Below are positions 24,901 through 34,107 of a stretch of 64,000 nt of DNA, piece by piece; the first letter of the stretch is position 1, and each line of letters begins with the position of its first letter. A program made the translations under genes and the position numbers. The DNA is from Atherix ibis (lineage: Eukaryota > Arthropoda > Insecta > Diptera > Athericidae), in the NCBI GenBank assembly GCA_958298945.1, contig OY282607.1, positions 48,089,020 to 48,153,019 on the forward strand, given 5' to 3'. The notes under the pieces are model-generated. The model made no database searches, was not told the origin of the DNA, and saw nothing but the letters and a program-made list of their open reading frames with translations.

Positions 24901-27178
24901 AAAATTAATGAAAATTATAATAGACAAAAATCATACTTGGAAAATGAAATTAATTATATATAATATTTTTTATAATTTAAATATGTAATTGAGCAATCTC
25001 CGTGTCTAAATTTTAATGGGTTGTTAGGAAAGTAATTTCGTTTTTCTCCTAACAGAGGACTTAGTTGTATTTTTCACAACCAACTTCACACTTAAGCCGC
25101 ATAATCATATGTATTTTGATAGCTGACATAGCAAAGCTTGCTTCGATTGCAAAATTAATATAAAATTAACGAATATTTTTTGTAAAAAAATTTATTTTAA
25201 CATTAACATAACCTATTCTAATTAAAAGTATTCAATAATGTGATTATGTAAAAATTCAAGATGGAAAACTAAACTAGATTTAAAATTAAATTAAAAACTA
25301 TTGGGTTGTTCGGAAAGTAATTTCGTTTTTTCCCAATAGAAGACTTAATTTTTTTTTTTCACAACGAACTTCACACTTAAGCCGCATAATTATATGTATT
25401 TTGATAGCTGACCTAGCAAGAAGGCTTCCTTGTAAAAATATTCGATTGATATGGAAAGTAAAAAGCAGCATTTTCGGCATATTTTACTTTTTTTACTATA
25501 GAAAAGATAAAAATACTGTTGGGTTAAATGAGAAGATGTGTTAAATGAGCGCCAGTGCCAAAACTGGTTTGCAAAATTTCCAACCGGCAATTTTGATCCC
25601 GAAGATGCAGCACGTTCTGGAAGACCAGTTGAAGCTGATGTAGACACAATAAAGGCATTAATTGATGCAAACCGGTGAATAACAACTCTAATAAAGATCT
25701 AATACAGATAAATTTAATCTCTCAGCGATCTCACGATTTGTTATTTCTTTTTTTAAAGGAAAAATGCCAGAATTCGTCAATAGGAAAGTTATAGTGTTCG
25801 AACAGGTTAATGCGAAACCATATACAAGTTTGACCACTCGGTAAAAGCTTTTAAAGCTTGAATGGGATATACTGCCATACCCACATTTCTCTCCTGACCT
25901 AGCACTTATGATGTTCATTTGTTCCGGTCTCTACAAAAATTTTTTAGACGGTAAAACATTCAATTCAAATAAGTAGGTCAAAAATCACTTGGATCAGTTT
26001 TTTGCCACCAAAGAACAAAAATTTTATGAGCGTGGAATTATGCTACTGCCAGAAAGATGGCAGAGGGTATTGGATCAGACTGGATAATATTTAATTGAAT
26101 AAAATATTAATTCACTATAAGAAAATCGTCTTTCATTTTTATAAGAAACAACGAAATTACTTTCCGAACAACCCAATACAATGATTTTTATTAATAAAAA
26201 TATTATCTTAGTTGGTGTACTATAGAAAAGCTATACAAATATAAAAAGAGTAGAATAAACAGCCAAATTATAATTGAGAATCACATGAAAAAATTTAAAT
26301 GTTCTTAGTAATAAACAAACATTTTTTTTAAAAATAATACTGATATTAGCAACTTATTTTTATTGTATAGTTAAAAATACATGCTATTTTTATGACTAAT
26401 ATTGTATAAGCAAAATTTGAAGAAAAAAAACGTAGATTAATTGGTGGCTTCTAATAATTTTAACAAATTTCATTTGAATTCAAATATTTAAAAAAATTAA
26501 TATTAATTTATATGGTTTTATTTTATTTAAATGCTATAAGAACTTTGACCTTTTATATCAATAATCAAGCAGAGATGACGAATAGAATTTTTTTTTATAT
26601 TTGCCTTCTTCGAATAATTTATTGCGAATTCGATATGTGAACCCCTATTTTTAAATTGAAATTTTTAATTTACTTTATGTTTAATACTCTAGAATTCTAT
26701 TTATATTGTATAAACTATCCACTTATTAGATGTAATAATAACTTGTCACACACGTTTGATTAAACTCCAGGTCACAGAATCAAATAAATTCGAATTTGAC
26801 ACCGGAAATATAAATTCCGGCCATAAAGAAGAAATGCACTTTCAACCATCGGTCATAAATTTCAAAAGTTTCCAATTTTATCCAATTATGAAAATTACAG
26901 AAGAAAAATTTGTATACAATATCAATTTAAAATATATAAAAGAATTTACTTTTTAATGCCCACAATTCTCGATTTTGAATGCCGTCTAAAATTCTCCGAA
27001 CATCTTTAACGCACATAATTGAAGGATTTTTGTTTTTAATTTGCGATAATATTCCAATATAAGGTGAACTTTTAATCAGATCGATTATATTTAATTCAGT
27101 AGTATTATTCATAGATTGAATTGATACTATATGAAATGTAATAAGAAGTATAATTCGATAGTAATATTCACTGGCCAT
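11734..27178 (-). CDS. NRF-6-like acyltransferase-3 family membrane protein, six exons
   Basis: I join six exons: 27178-26950, 13803-13565, 13497-12749, 12685-12548, 12488-12263 and 12195-11734. Every junction uses GT-AG, phases match, and the total of 2043 bp encodes 680 residues plus stop, the usual size for the family. The predicted protein starts with a signal peptide-like segment and then has the extracellular NRF domain with WALKMYDASGHPQNGF, formed across the exon 1/2 junction. It has the Cys-rich AICVPYSCS motif, DGLRTITCFF at the start of the acyltransferase-3 domain, VDAFFVISAFLLVYNF, RYIRLTPAIA, NNWWRNLLYIQGYFP, WYLSADMQ, YSPPWVRMNPYFGGILAGY, and terminal membrane helices. Family members are multipass proteins; C. 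elegans NRF-6 and NDG-4 affect drug uptake and yolk transport. The acyl substrate is unknown. Intron 1 is about 13.1 kb. No in-frame lesion is seen, so I think it is functional. Confidence 0.9.
12263..12488 (-). CDS. NRF-type gene exon 5
   Basis: Encodes KSSLLAKLSFVFLSIGSVGL, a membrane helix, and then the conserved loop YSPPWVRMNPYFGGILAGYF. The acceptor is attttcag, and the donor is aag/gttcat in phase 0. Confidence 0.88.
12548..12685 (-). CDS. NRF-type gene exon 4
   Basis: Encodes NNWWRNLLYIQGYFPVEDMC, then GTWTWYLSADMQYFIICLIG. MC..WTWYL..DMQ is a signature of the family. The acceptor is cttttaag and the donor acaaa/gtagtt. The following intron is only 59 bp. Confidence 0.88.
12749..13497 (-). 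CDS. NRF-type gene exon 3
   Basis: Begins IPIELAICVPYSCSIKDIF after an acag acceptor and runs through the first predicted membrane helices and the acyltransferase core motifs to DLYCP. I chose the donor cctaa/gtatta. The next possible donor downstream (aat/gtaaat) leaves exon 4 out of frame, whereas this one gives CPNNNWWRNLLYI, which matches the family pattern. Confidence 0.88.
13565..13803 (-). CDS. NRF-type gene exon 2
   Basis: The acceptor is ttttgcag/tgtacg. The split codon A+TG restores Met in KMYDASG. The exon encodes the rest of the extracellular domain (FIFGQNFWYGSKQACDNI, IIYANYSTKNQFPFISYIK). The donor is aag/gttagt, phase 0. Confidence 0.9.
13804..14289 (-). other. start of NRF-type gene intron 1 (acceptor side)
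   Basis: AT-rich intron sequence with the pyrimidine-rich acceptor next to exon 2. Nothing else is recognised. Confidence 0.6.
14326..14963 (+). pseudogene. jockey gag-like ORF1, broken
   Basis: The first frame gives DMANESANSFVGLRKINPKL, and a second frame gives IELEILGFQVRSISNVKKNE, LALFFIDLEP and FYTKIRVKEPCPVKDIAQYH. It then gives one CCHC knuckle, CFQAYGHTKADC, and the start of the next (PPKCIKC). The order ISNV..LPLFF.L....IF...L.YTKI.VEEP..K.I.QC..CQ.YGHT matches jockey gag proteins and the copy at 34591-35090. Confidence 0.78.
15130..16235. repeat. CAN-triplet tandem repeat (about 1.1 kb) with long-period repeats
   Basis: Almost continuous CAA/CAG/AAC/AGC triplets broken by ATA, TAA and similar. 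Superimposed on it is a longer unit containing actaaatacggcaacagc, seen near 15478, 15787 and 16021. In one frame it reads as Asn/Ser and on the opposite strand as poly-Leu; these ORFs are composition artefacts. It occupies the position of the Gln-rich stretch seen at 34150-34300 in the sister jockey gag, so it probably grew from a coding polyglutamine tract. Confidence 0.9.
16440..17150 (+). pseudogene. jockey ORF2 endonuclease domain, broken
   Basis: Read through several frames: IFIIETHFRS, NTAHGGTAILKR (the GGTAI block), ISIDCSTVPLTIAVTYCPPN, VIAGDDFNAKHQQLGCR (catalytic GDFNAKH with an extra D), then a degraded D.LTY..I block and SDHGPVLLDL near 17060. Stops and frameshifts interrupt it. 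Confidence 0.82.
17151..18715 (+). pseudogene. jockey reverse transcriptase remnants
   Basis: Patches of similarity only. About 17170-17510 is the linker after the endonuclease. SLLPTVAKFFDKIILKR appears near 17972, a VPQG motif at about 18238, and the thumb piece RVNINEQKIIHVTFTLC near 18366. An A-rich stretch at about 18710 may be the old tail. Confidence 0.65.
18740..19560 (-). mobile_element. jockey reverse transcriptase fragment, opposite orientation
   Basis: On the minus strand 19540 downwards reads TKRKLNKLQRELHEDILNYY, the start of the linker also found at 33799-34005. Further on comes a degraded LDINQVFGRV (RT block with FLDIN) near 19000, and AGVPQGFILYHFYTNDI at about 18835. It converges on the plus-strand jockey remnant at 18715, so two copies of one family meet tail to tail. 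Confidence 0.75.
19657..19854 (+). pseudogene. R1-clade ORF1, C-terminal zinc knuckles
   Basis: Two CX2CX4HX4C knuckles (CFKCWHFNHKAFDC and CFRCGQEGHNAPTC) are followed by CILCRVKD, the start of a third Cys-rich motif. This is the C-terminal signature of R1/LOA-group ORF1 nucleic-acid-binding proteins. The N-terminal part is lost by 5' truncation. Confidence 0.85.
19904..22854 (+). pseudogene. R1-clade ORF2: endonuclease and reverse transcriptase
   Basis: The start MRVLQLNLNHCRA is followed by a deletion/frameshift near 19945. From about 19948 the frame is open: VAMLCEQYDNL, AGDFNAWSNEWGSR, and SDHQAI for the endonuclease. RT then shows GKAPGSSGIPN, LIPKGKKPPDEPTSYR, FQFGFRKGRSTIDALE, LDIRNAFNSGRW, GGVPHGSVLAPLLWN and FVDDVAVVLVAK. 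The catalytic box is VDD rather than ADD. A single TGA at 21574-21576 interrupts RWD/VLEAL (probably a former Trp), and the same frame continues to 22854. The C-terminus has the knuckle CLRCYDVLEDAEHVFFQC. Confidence 0.9.
23386..24417 (+). mobile_element. DD34D mariner, 3'-truncated
   Basis: Begins with the terminal repeat cgaggtctgttcaaagagta after a TA at 23384-23385. It shares its leader and coding sequence with 2215-2964. The right terminal repeat and the C-terminal coding part after LFPKL are missing. Confidence 0.85.
23592..24410 (+). pseudogene. mariner transposase, broken
   Basis: MDQRICIKFCVKN at the start, VYRWYKMFSEGCEDVNDEKR, and the GRPSMSTTDENIDEVKKIV linker. FVPKLLNFDQKQHR is followed by a short deletion, then ITSDESWVYGYD (first catalytic Asp), PKKARQVRSNVKVLLTVFFD and HEFSPQGITVNKEYYLQV. 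The HHDNAPAHAS and DLAACDFFLFPKL blocks follow after a frameshift near 24270. At least four frame breaks or deletions are visible. Confidence 0.85.
24418..25016. other. intron sequence, no feature recognised
   Basis: AT-rich, inside intron 1 of the NRF-type gene. No coding or repeat signal that I can identify. Confidence 0.5.
25017..25150 (+). mobile_element. 5'-end fragment of mariner
   Basis: Starts gggttgttaggaaagtaatt and continues with the leader acttcacacttaagccgcat, the same as the start of the copy at 25301. Only the first roughly 130 bp of the element are present, so two homologous 5' ends lie about 280 bp apart in the same orientation. Confidence 0.85.
25301..26176 (+). mobile_element. 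mariner with internal inversion
   Basis: Complete terminal repeats (ttgggttgttcggaaagtaa at the left, ccgaacaacccaa at the right) flanked by TA at 25299-25300 and 26177-26178. It is the same family as 3875-4773. About 45 bp near 25698-25745 are in reverse orientation: the minus strand reads NREIAERLNLS, the second helix-turn-helix, while its surroundings read on the plus strand. Confidence 0.88.
25440..26090 (+). pseudogene. mariner transposase, broken
   Basis: Recognisable pieces are KKQHFRHILLFLL near 25452, CQNWFAKFPTGNFDPEDAAR with SGRPVEADVDTIKAL near 25557-25660, and the C-terminal KNHLDQFFATKEQKFYERGI with LPERWQRVLDQTG near 25980-26085. The middle third, including two catalytic aspartates, is deleted, and a short inversion replaces part of the DNA-binding domain. 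Confidence 0.82.
26177..26949 (-). other. NRF-type gene intron 1, donor end
   Basis: AT-rich intron sequence running up to the gtaaat donor at 26949. Nothing else is recognised. Confidence 0.5.
26950..27178 (-). CDS. NRF-type gene exon 1
   Basis: Encodes MASEYYYRIILLITFHIVSI, a hydrophobic N-terminus typical of a signal peptide, then the start of the NRF domain with a conserved Cys (IMCVKDVRR) and NRELWALK. The donor is aaaa/gtaaat at 26949, phase 1. An in-frame ATG exists upstream at 27241. I prefer 27178 because the hydrophobic core then begins within ten residues of the start. Confidence 0.85.
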
Positions 27179-28260
27179 TTTTAGGCTGAGCGGACAACGA
27201 CACCGGAAAATCAACCGCACTCTTGAATCAATTTTAGACAAATGTGGCGAGTGGTGAGCAGTTGCTGTTTAAATATTTGAGACACATCTGATTACTTTTA
27301 TACTCATATTTGGAGATGTTGTATGTAATATAAATAAAAACAAATTCTACAGAGAGTAGTGGTTGATTTGGTAGTACATCACCGATTAATTGCAAAAATG
27401 CCTGTGTAAGCCAGGCCATCAAATCAAATGGTTCAATCGAACAAAAGTCACTTCACACGCCTTAATACTCTAACAACTTTGTTGTCTAATTGAAAAAAGT
27501 AATTTTAGAGAAAATAATAAAAAAAACTAGAAAATAAATGCATAAAATTTTATTAATGTGAGGTGCAAGTACGGCTTAAAAAAAATATGTCAATAATAGT
27601 CGCCAAAGTTCAGTGTCGTAATTTTTTATGTTGTCAATAATTTTCACTAAACAACAATAGAGATTTAAACACCTTTTTGATTACATATTACCACAAAGAT
27701 CAGTCTAAAAGTCGCGTATTTTGTTTGCATTTCCTTTTTTTTAGTTTCAATAAAAAACTTGCAAAGTTTCACGGAATGCAACTAACAATTTAGTGTTATA
27801 TCCACTTAAATATTACTAACTTAAATATATGAAAATGATTGCTGAAATTTAATTTTTTTTATGTTAACACTTAATATATTAATTTGTAAAAATAATTCGT
27901 ATTCATAGATAAGTATTTTTGTTACTTGACCTTCATAGTCGTCGCCAATTGTTTGGAGTATCGTAACTTGTGAAAATAAGTTTATCATAAAGCTCTTAGA
28001 CTAAATGAAAAAAAGCCTTTTTACCCAATGAAAATGACTTCACTTTCTTAGCTACTGCAAAGACCAAGTTTATAACAACAATCGACTTTACATGATATTC
28101 CTGAAATAATTAAAAGCGAATAATTACTACAAACTTCTCTTTATAAATAGGACTAATATATAAAATCTTCAAGAACGAAGGAGAATATTTTTAACAATAT
28201 TTCCAAATTGAATGGACATCTAATGTTTAGTATGTAAGCTCGTAGATATTTGTAAATATA
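27179..28260. other. upstream region of the NRF-type gene
   Basis: This should contain the promoter and any upstream non-coding exon of the minus-strand gene. I cannot define a TATA box or initiator reliably. A 62-codon minus-strand ORF at 27234-27422 has no recognisable similarity. Confidence 0.45.
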
Positions 28261-28299
28261 CAGGGTGCGTTTTATTTTCCAGATCGAAGCTTTTTTAAT

Positions 28300-29560
28300 A
28301 ATAATTGATTATATGGTCTTTAGGATTATGCACGAAATATGATGTCGCTTAAAAGCCCTGCCTCTGGCCACAGCACAAAGGCGACCTCTTTTAGGAACAT
28401 TTTTCATAATATTTTCGAAGACTTCTAATGTTATTTTAGCAATTTCGTTTCGAATGTTGTCCTAAAGTATCGAAGTTGGTGTACCCCTTTTCTTTCCAGT
28501 ATTTCCTTACGAAGAAATCGGGAGGGTTTAAATGAGGGAATCGTGGGAGCCAGTAGATATTGATATTATTCGGATGGGAAAATTTCTCTCACAATTTGCA
28601 TCGTAGTACGAGCTGTGTGTGATATGGCACCATCTTGTTGGAACCACATAATATGTAGGATTAATATATCTAATTTGAGTATAAAAGAGTTTTAGCATTG
28701 CGGTCACCAGTAGCTGTTACAGCATTGCCTCCAGCATCCTCAAAAAAATGTGGCTCGGTGATGCCGCCGGCCCACATGCCGCACCATGCAGCTACTCTAC
28801 GAAGGTGTTGTTGTCTTTGGTGTATCAGTTGATGGTTTTCAGTACTCCAATAGCGTCTATTCTGTTTATTAACAAAGCCAGCCACATCGAAGTGTGCTTC
28901 ACCGCTTATATAAGTTGAGGTTTTTCAGTGCCCCAATAGCGGCTACTCTGTTTATTAATGAAGCCAGCCAAATCGAAGTGCGCTTCGGCGGTCATATCAG
29001 TTAAGGGTTTTCAGTGCCCCAATAGCGGCTTTCTGTTTCTTAATAAAGCTAACCAAGTCGAAGTGTGTTTCGTCCCTCACATCAGTTGCGGGTTTTCAGT
29101 GCCCCAATAGCGGCTATTCTCTTTATTAACAAAGCCAGCCAAGTCAAAGTGTACTTCGTCGCTCATAATGACTTTTTGCAAAAAATGTTGGTCGTCTATA
29201 CGGAGCTGTAAATTCGAGCACTCCAGTCTCGCCGCCGTTCATGTTTATTAGACTACAGCTGTTGTATCAATCGATTTCTATATACGTAAAAAAGCCAATC
29301 TTTTTTGAGAATATTTGACAAACGGGATGGAGATATTCCCAATTCTTTTGCATGGCGTCGATGAGAGGTACCCGCACCTTCAGCAACACTATGCCTCACC
29401 GCATCAATCTTTTCAGGTGACCGTTGGCTTAATTATCGCTCATTCTTTGCTTTATCTCCAAATATATGGATATTGTCAAAATTATTCATTACACACTGAA
29501 TAGTTGACTTGCTCGGCATATGATCAAGACCAAAAAAGTCACGTAATTTTCTCCACGTAT
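28300..29560 (-). pseudogene. DD41D transposase, broken, with repeats
   Basis: 28670-28885 encodes AGFVNKQNRRYWSTENHQLI, VAAWCGMWAGGI, and PHFFEDAGGNAVTATGDR. This is the block after the first catalytic Asp in the family that gene annotations often call Tc3-like but whose D-D spacing is 41. The N-terminal, DNA-binding part lies at about 29200-29560. WFQQDGA-type sequence near 28640 is degraded. Not functional. Confidence 0.78.
28850..29165 (-). repeat. short tandem array of the 86-bp transposase segment (about 4 units)
   Basis: Successive copies of the segment that reads, on the minus strand, from GACGAAGCACACTTCGA through GGCTTTGTTAATAAACAG to ACTGAAAACC. They are diverged from each other. 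The unit is the same as in the large arrays at 47.3 and 51.4 kb. Confidence 0.88.
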
Positions 29561-29755
29561 TCACAATTGAACAATTATTTAAATAAAATATTTTAATATT
29601 TTCAACATGTTAGTGCGGCATTACACATAAATCCATAATAAATTGTTATCGACCACTCTCTACGACTTTCAAATACCAACAGACAAATATCATGCAAACC
29701 AAAATGGCGGGCAAACAAAATCGATCTGGACTTAAATTAAAAAAATACCTAGATA

Positions 29756-32120
29756 GGCATGTACGTCAGATTTTCTTATATGTATACGCAGTTATCTAGC
29801 TAAATTATTGTAAAAGCGGTGAGCAATCATACTGCTTGCATACTTTTGTGTAGATTTTTTATGTAGACATGATACCCACTGACATCTAGTTTTCGTAATA
29901 GAAATTTCTTGAATTCCAAAAGTATAATTAGTATCCCTTTTAGCTCAATACTTTAATTGTATTTAAGGTTTATTATGCAAGCGACTTAATGTTGTAGACT
30001 TTTGGATAGTTTTAAAATACGTCATTCTCCATGAAAGTGGTAGCATACAGAAACACTTGCATAATTTTGTTGACCTTTAGATACTTAATAGTTTTATTCT
30101 TCACGACAGTAAATAGGAAGATTTTATTTCAGAATACGAAATGTTTCGGGAAAGGTTATTTTGAAAGTGTGTGCGCTCTTACGAATGTATTCTCGAAAAC
30201 ATTTTGAGAGAATTTTTTTTATGGAGACCTATCCAGTTCTTCTATAATCTAAGGACTGAAACATAAAAACTACCCTGTATTGAAAAGATAAATGTACCTT
30301 TTCATAAGACTTTAGTTTTCATATTGTAACTAAAATTATTTCATTTGCATATTCATTTTTATTATTTAAAGTTAAATGAATATTAATTTACATTTACAGA
30401 TTCGGCAAAGGTAAAATTTATTATTACAATGAATAAAATTCAAATATTATATTAACTGAAAAAAGTAAAATTTTATAGAAAATCTTTCTAAAACGAATTT
30501 TGCCATCTCTTGTTGGGCATTTCACTAGTCACCGATAATGCAGTTCATTTGAATAAATAACAATTTTAGGATACAGTTTAAAGCATGCGCAGAATTGATT
30601 TTCTTACTGTTGTCAATCATTTTAATTGGATTCTGCCAAGTTGTACAAACAAAATGTAAGCTTACTGGTTGAAGGAATATTAAATTCTATTCAACCAATA
30701 CTCAGTAAATCACTAAAATTTGCCAGTTCTTCTCTCAAAGAACAGACTGAATTGAGCATTCTTAACTGCCTTCCAGAGAATAATTAAATCATACTGTCAT
30801 TAGTAAAATAAGGCCTTGTAAGAAGATTTATACGAAAAAGGTTATAATGGCTATATACAAATCTATCAAGCAACGGATTGAAACATTTTTTACGTACTAA
30901 GAGTCAGCTAAGCCTATTGGCCATACCCTCCCTCCACTACCACTTTTTTGTGGTCATGAAGACTGATATTTTTATGTTTTTTCGCGATTAATTTAGCCAT
31001 CCCTAACTGTCATTTTAATAATAGAGGGTAAAATAAGAAAAACAAAAGGAGACTATTGGAAAGAGTGCGAAACTTTCCAATTTCCACACCTCAGACTGAG
31101 CCTCAACTAGCTGCATGCATTTAAAACCCACAGCCATCTTGAAGCCTACGCCAACAGTCAGGGCTCATTCCGGAGAATGAGGGCCACTGACCCCGAGTTT
31201 GTATTTAAAATATATTACTCGGAATTGGGAGCGACCCTCTTTTCGAGTTTCCATAGTAAAAAAAGCTATCTTAATTTCAGGATTCGGACCCCTAAAGGCT
31301 TTTTGTAACAGGCACCACGCACTTTATTAAATGTATGAAAATTAATTGCATTTGCAAAATTATTGCATATGTTTAATATACTTTATCCACTGTGGGATAA
31401 CTACTTTTACCCTTTGTGTTCATTGGGATGATAAGCTGGACTATACTTAACATCCCGGCGCCGCCGTGGTATTGGATTGAAACAAACGATACTATAGGTT
31501 TATTTGGGTTGTTTCACCTTCGACATAATCTACGGCCTACTTTACAGACCACCCCCTCCTCCGCCCATGAATCCATATGGTGACTTCAAGTTTTTTTTGT
31601 TTGGACGTCATCAGTTTTCTAAACGGAGCTATTTGGAGTAGAATAGCTTTCTTAAATACGGTTAAAAAGGCGGACTTGATAATGAAATTGTCCGGGTTTG
31701 CTGATATGTTACTCAAAATGTGTGGAATAGTTAGCAAAACTATATAGGATATCCACAGAGGAAGTGTGTGCTTTCCAAAATAATGTGCTTTCTGAGCAGT
31801 TTTTGTGCCTAGAATTTCGGCAAGAATGTTGAGTAGATCAGGTTATCGGTAGTTAGCCAGCTAAAAAGGTCTAGTCTCAATTTCTACGTTTAGCTGAGAC
31901 TATAAATTGCCATTCTCTATGTAAGCGAAGTATATTAGGAATGAATGTGGGCTCCAAAAGCCAGAAAGTATCTCCAGCCAACTGATCACCACGTTCATTT
32001 CCCATACATCACACATTCCCCGGCAACCAACGCAACTCGACGTTCGTGCTTTTGAGTAGATTATGTCAAATCTACTAAAAAAAAACTCTCTCTTATTGTG
32101 TGATTCAAATGAATAACATA
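29756..32120. other. 2.4 kb without a recognised gene
   Basis: Mostly AT-rich. 31080-31560 is less AT-rich and may be an old unidentified repeat. A 66-codon minus-strand ORF at 31537-31737 shows no family signature. I see no RNA gene. Confidence 0.4.
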
Positions 32121-32269
32121 AAACTTTTTTTTTTTTTTTTTTATTTTAAATGATATCTACAACTACTTATGCTAGTAACAAGCAGATTTTTTACGGGAAT
32201 ATACAAGGACATGAAGACATGCGGAGGAAAACACCCATCGATGTTACCTCAGAACAGGGTAATTTTATT

Positions 32270-34005
32270 TTATAATTTTAAAGAATCTCTCGGCCATCGC
32301 CGTTTTAAACGTCGATGGGTGTATACTGGAAGGGTGGGAGTGAAAAGTTCCCTTCCTAAAGGATTAGGGTGGAAGGATAGGTGCGACTGGAATTTTTTAT
32401 ATCGGGAGATGCATAGTTCACGAACAAATGGAACATTTAGGTCACGGTGGATAACAGTGTTTCGCACATTAAAGGGGGCATTGACAATTTTACGAAGGAC
32501 TCGGGATTGTAGGGATTGGATTGGATGGGAGTTGGAATGCTTAGTCGAACATCAAAGTGCTAGACCATATGTCCATATTGGTTTCAGAACCGTATTGTAT
32601 AGTAATAGTTTACTTGTTGTTGTAAGTTTTGATTTACTGTCTAGGAGACGTAATAATTGTTTGTATCGTCCGTTAAGTTCACGTCTTTTAGTTTTCGTAT
32701 GAAGGTTCCAGGTTAACCGTTTATCGAATATAAGTACAAGGTAACGTACGCTATTTTTTTGTGGAATAATACTGCCGTTTAGGGTTATGTCGGGAATTTG
32801 TTCTCGGCAGAGTGTGAAAGTAACATGAGCAGATTTTTGCTCATTTACCTTACCTCTCCACCTTTTGAACCAAGTTTCTAAGGAGTGGATATGGTTCTGT
32901 AGGATACTATAGGCTGTGGAAGGATCTTTGTGATGTGTCAGGATGGCTGTATCGTCAGCATATGTTGCGGTTAGGATGTTGTTGTGGCAAGGAATGTTAT
33001 GGGTATAAATGCTATATAGGATAGGACCTAGGATACTTCCTTGAGGGACACCGGCGGAAATTGGATAAATGTCAGAGTACTCCATATTTTCAGCTACCAG
33101 AAAATATCGGTCCGAGAGATAAGATTTAAGGATGTGGAAATAACCCGAGGGTAGGACTCGCTGCAACTTCCAAAGCAATCCAGGGTGCCATACACGGTTG
33201 AAAGCATGCGAAATGTCAAGAAACACTCCTGGGCAGTATTCCTTTCCCTCTAGCGAACACGCTATGTAGTCGACTACGCGATGACACTGCTGGATAGTGG
33301 AATGCTCAGGTCTAAATCCAAACTGATGCTGAGGAATGACACCCTCGGTTTCAAAAATGGGATAAAGGCGTTTTAGGATTAATTTTTCTAGGATTTTTGA
33401 TAACATGGGAAGGAGGCTTATAGGTCTATATGAGGTAGGAAGATTTTTGGGCTTATTGGCTTTTGGGATCATCTTAATAATGGATAACTTCCACAGGGAA
33501 GGAAAAAATGATGTGCGGAAGATACTATTATAAATATAGGTTATAAGGACGAGGGTTTTTTTTGGAAATTTGTTTCAGGATTTCTGAAGTTATTAGGTCA
33601 TATCCTAGGGCTTTTTTATTGGAAAGGTGTTCTATTGTGAATTTAACTTCAGAAGGAGTGAAAAACTTAGGAGGTAGACTTATGGGCAACTGAGTTGATA
33701 TTTGTCGGAATATTTGTTCGTCATGCAGAATGTCTTGGACATCTTCGTGAGGTTTAAAGATGTTTTCTAAGTGTTTGCCGAAGATGTCGGCTTTCTGTTT
33801 ATCTGTTTTTGCCCAGGTTCCGTCGGGTATTCCGGAGCGGGTGTGTAGCTGTTTTGTATTTGAGAATTCGTCGGGTAGCTGTCCAGAGTGACTTATTAGT
33901 TGTCAGTGATTCTGTGTATTCAGTAAATCGTTCGTTGTTATAATTAATTATTTCTTGTTTCAGTTCTCGTTGTAGTTGGTTCAGTTTTTTCTTCTCATTT
34001 GGCAT
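32270..34005 (-). pseudogene. jockey ORF2 reverse transcriptase, endonuclease missing
   Basis: Linker MPNEKKKLNQLQRELKQEII, then a frameshifted stretch. An open 306-codon RT part follows from 33472: MIPKANKPKNLPTSYRPISL, HQFGFRPEHSTIQQCHRVVD, FLDISHAFNRVWHPGLLWKL, SAGVPQGSILGPILYSIYT, the catalytic TATYADDTAIL, and TLNGSIIPQKNSVRYLVLIF. A frameshift at about 32555 precedes the C-terminal part at 32467-32270. RT is otherwise well preserved. Confidence 0.88.
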
Positions 34006-34107
34006 TCTTGAACGTATTTATTCATATTGCTTGTTAGTGAGGAAATGGCGGTTGTTAAAGCAGTTAACAGAGGAGTGAGAAGAAGAGTAATTTCTTGAAT
34101 TAATTTG

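Larger units (their letters stand above)
28261..29755 (-). mobile_element. DD41D (rosa-type) mariner, copy A
   Basis: The left terminal repeat cagggtgcgttttattttcc follows TA at 28259-28260. The right side near 29718-29745 has the complementary gtcgatctgg-type motif in degraded form. The transposase gene reads on the minus strand. Between its N- and C-terminal parts, the segment coding SDEAHF..AGFVNKQ..RYWGTEN is present about four times (28850-29165). Confidence 0.85.

Noticed and set aside
27234..27422. 62-codon minus-strand ORF upstream of the NRF-type exon 1
   Set aside because: No known motif. It could be leader sequence, but nothing supports a protein.
31537..31737. 66-codon minus-strand ORF
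   Set aside because: No recognisable domain and no neighbouring exon structure; probably an old repeat.
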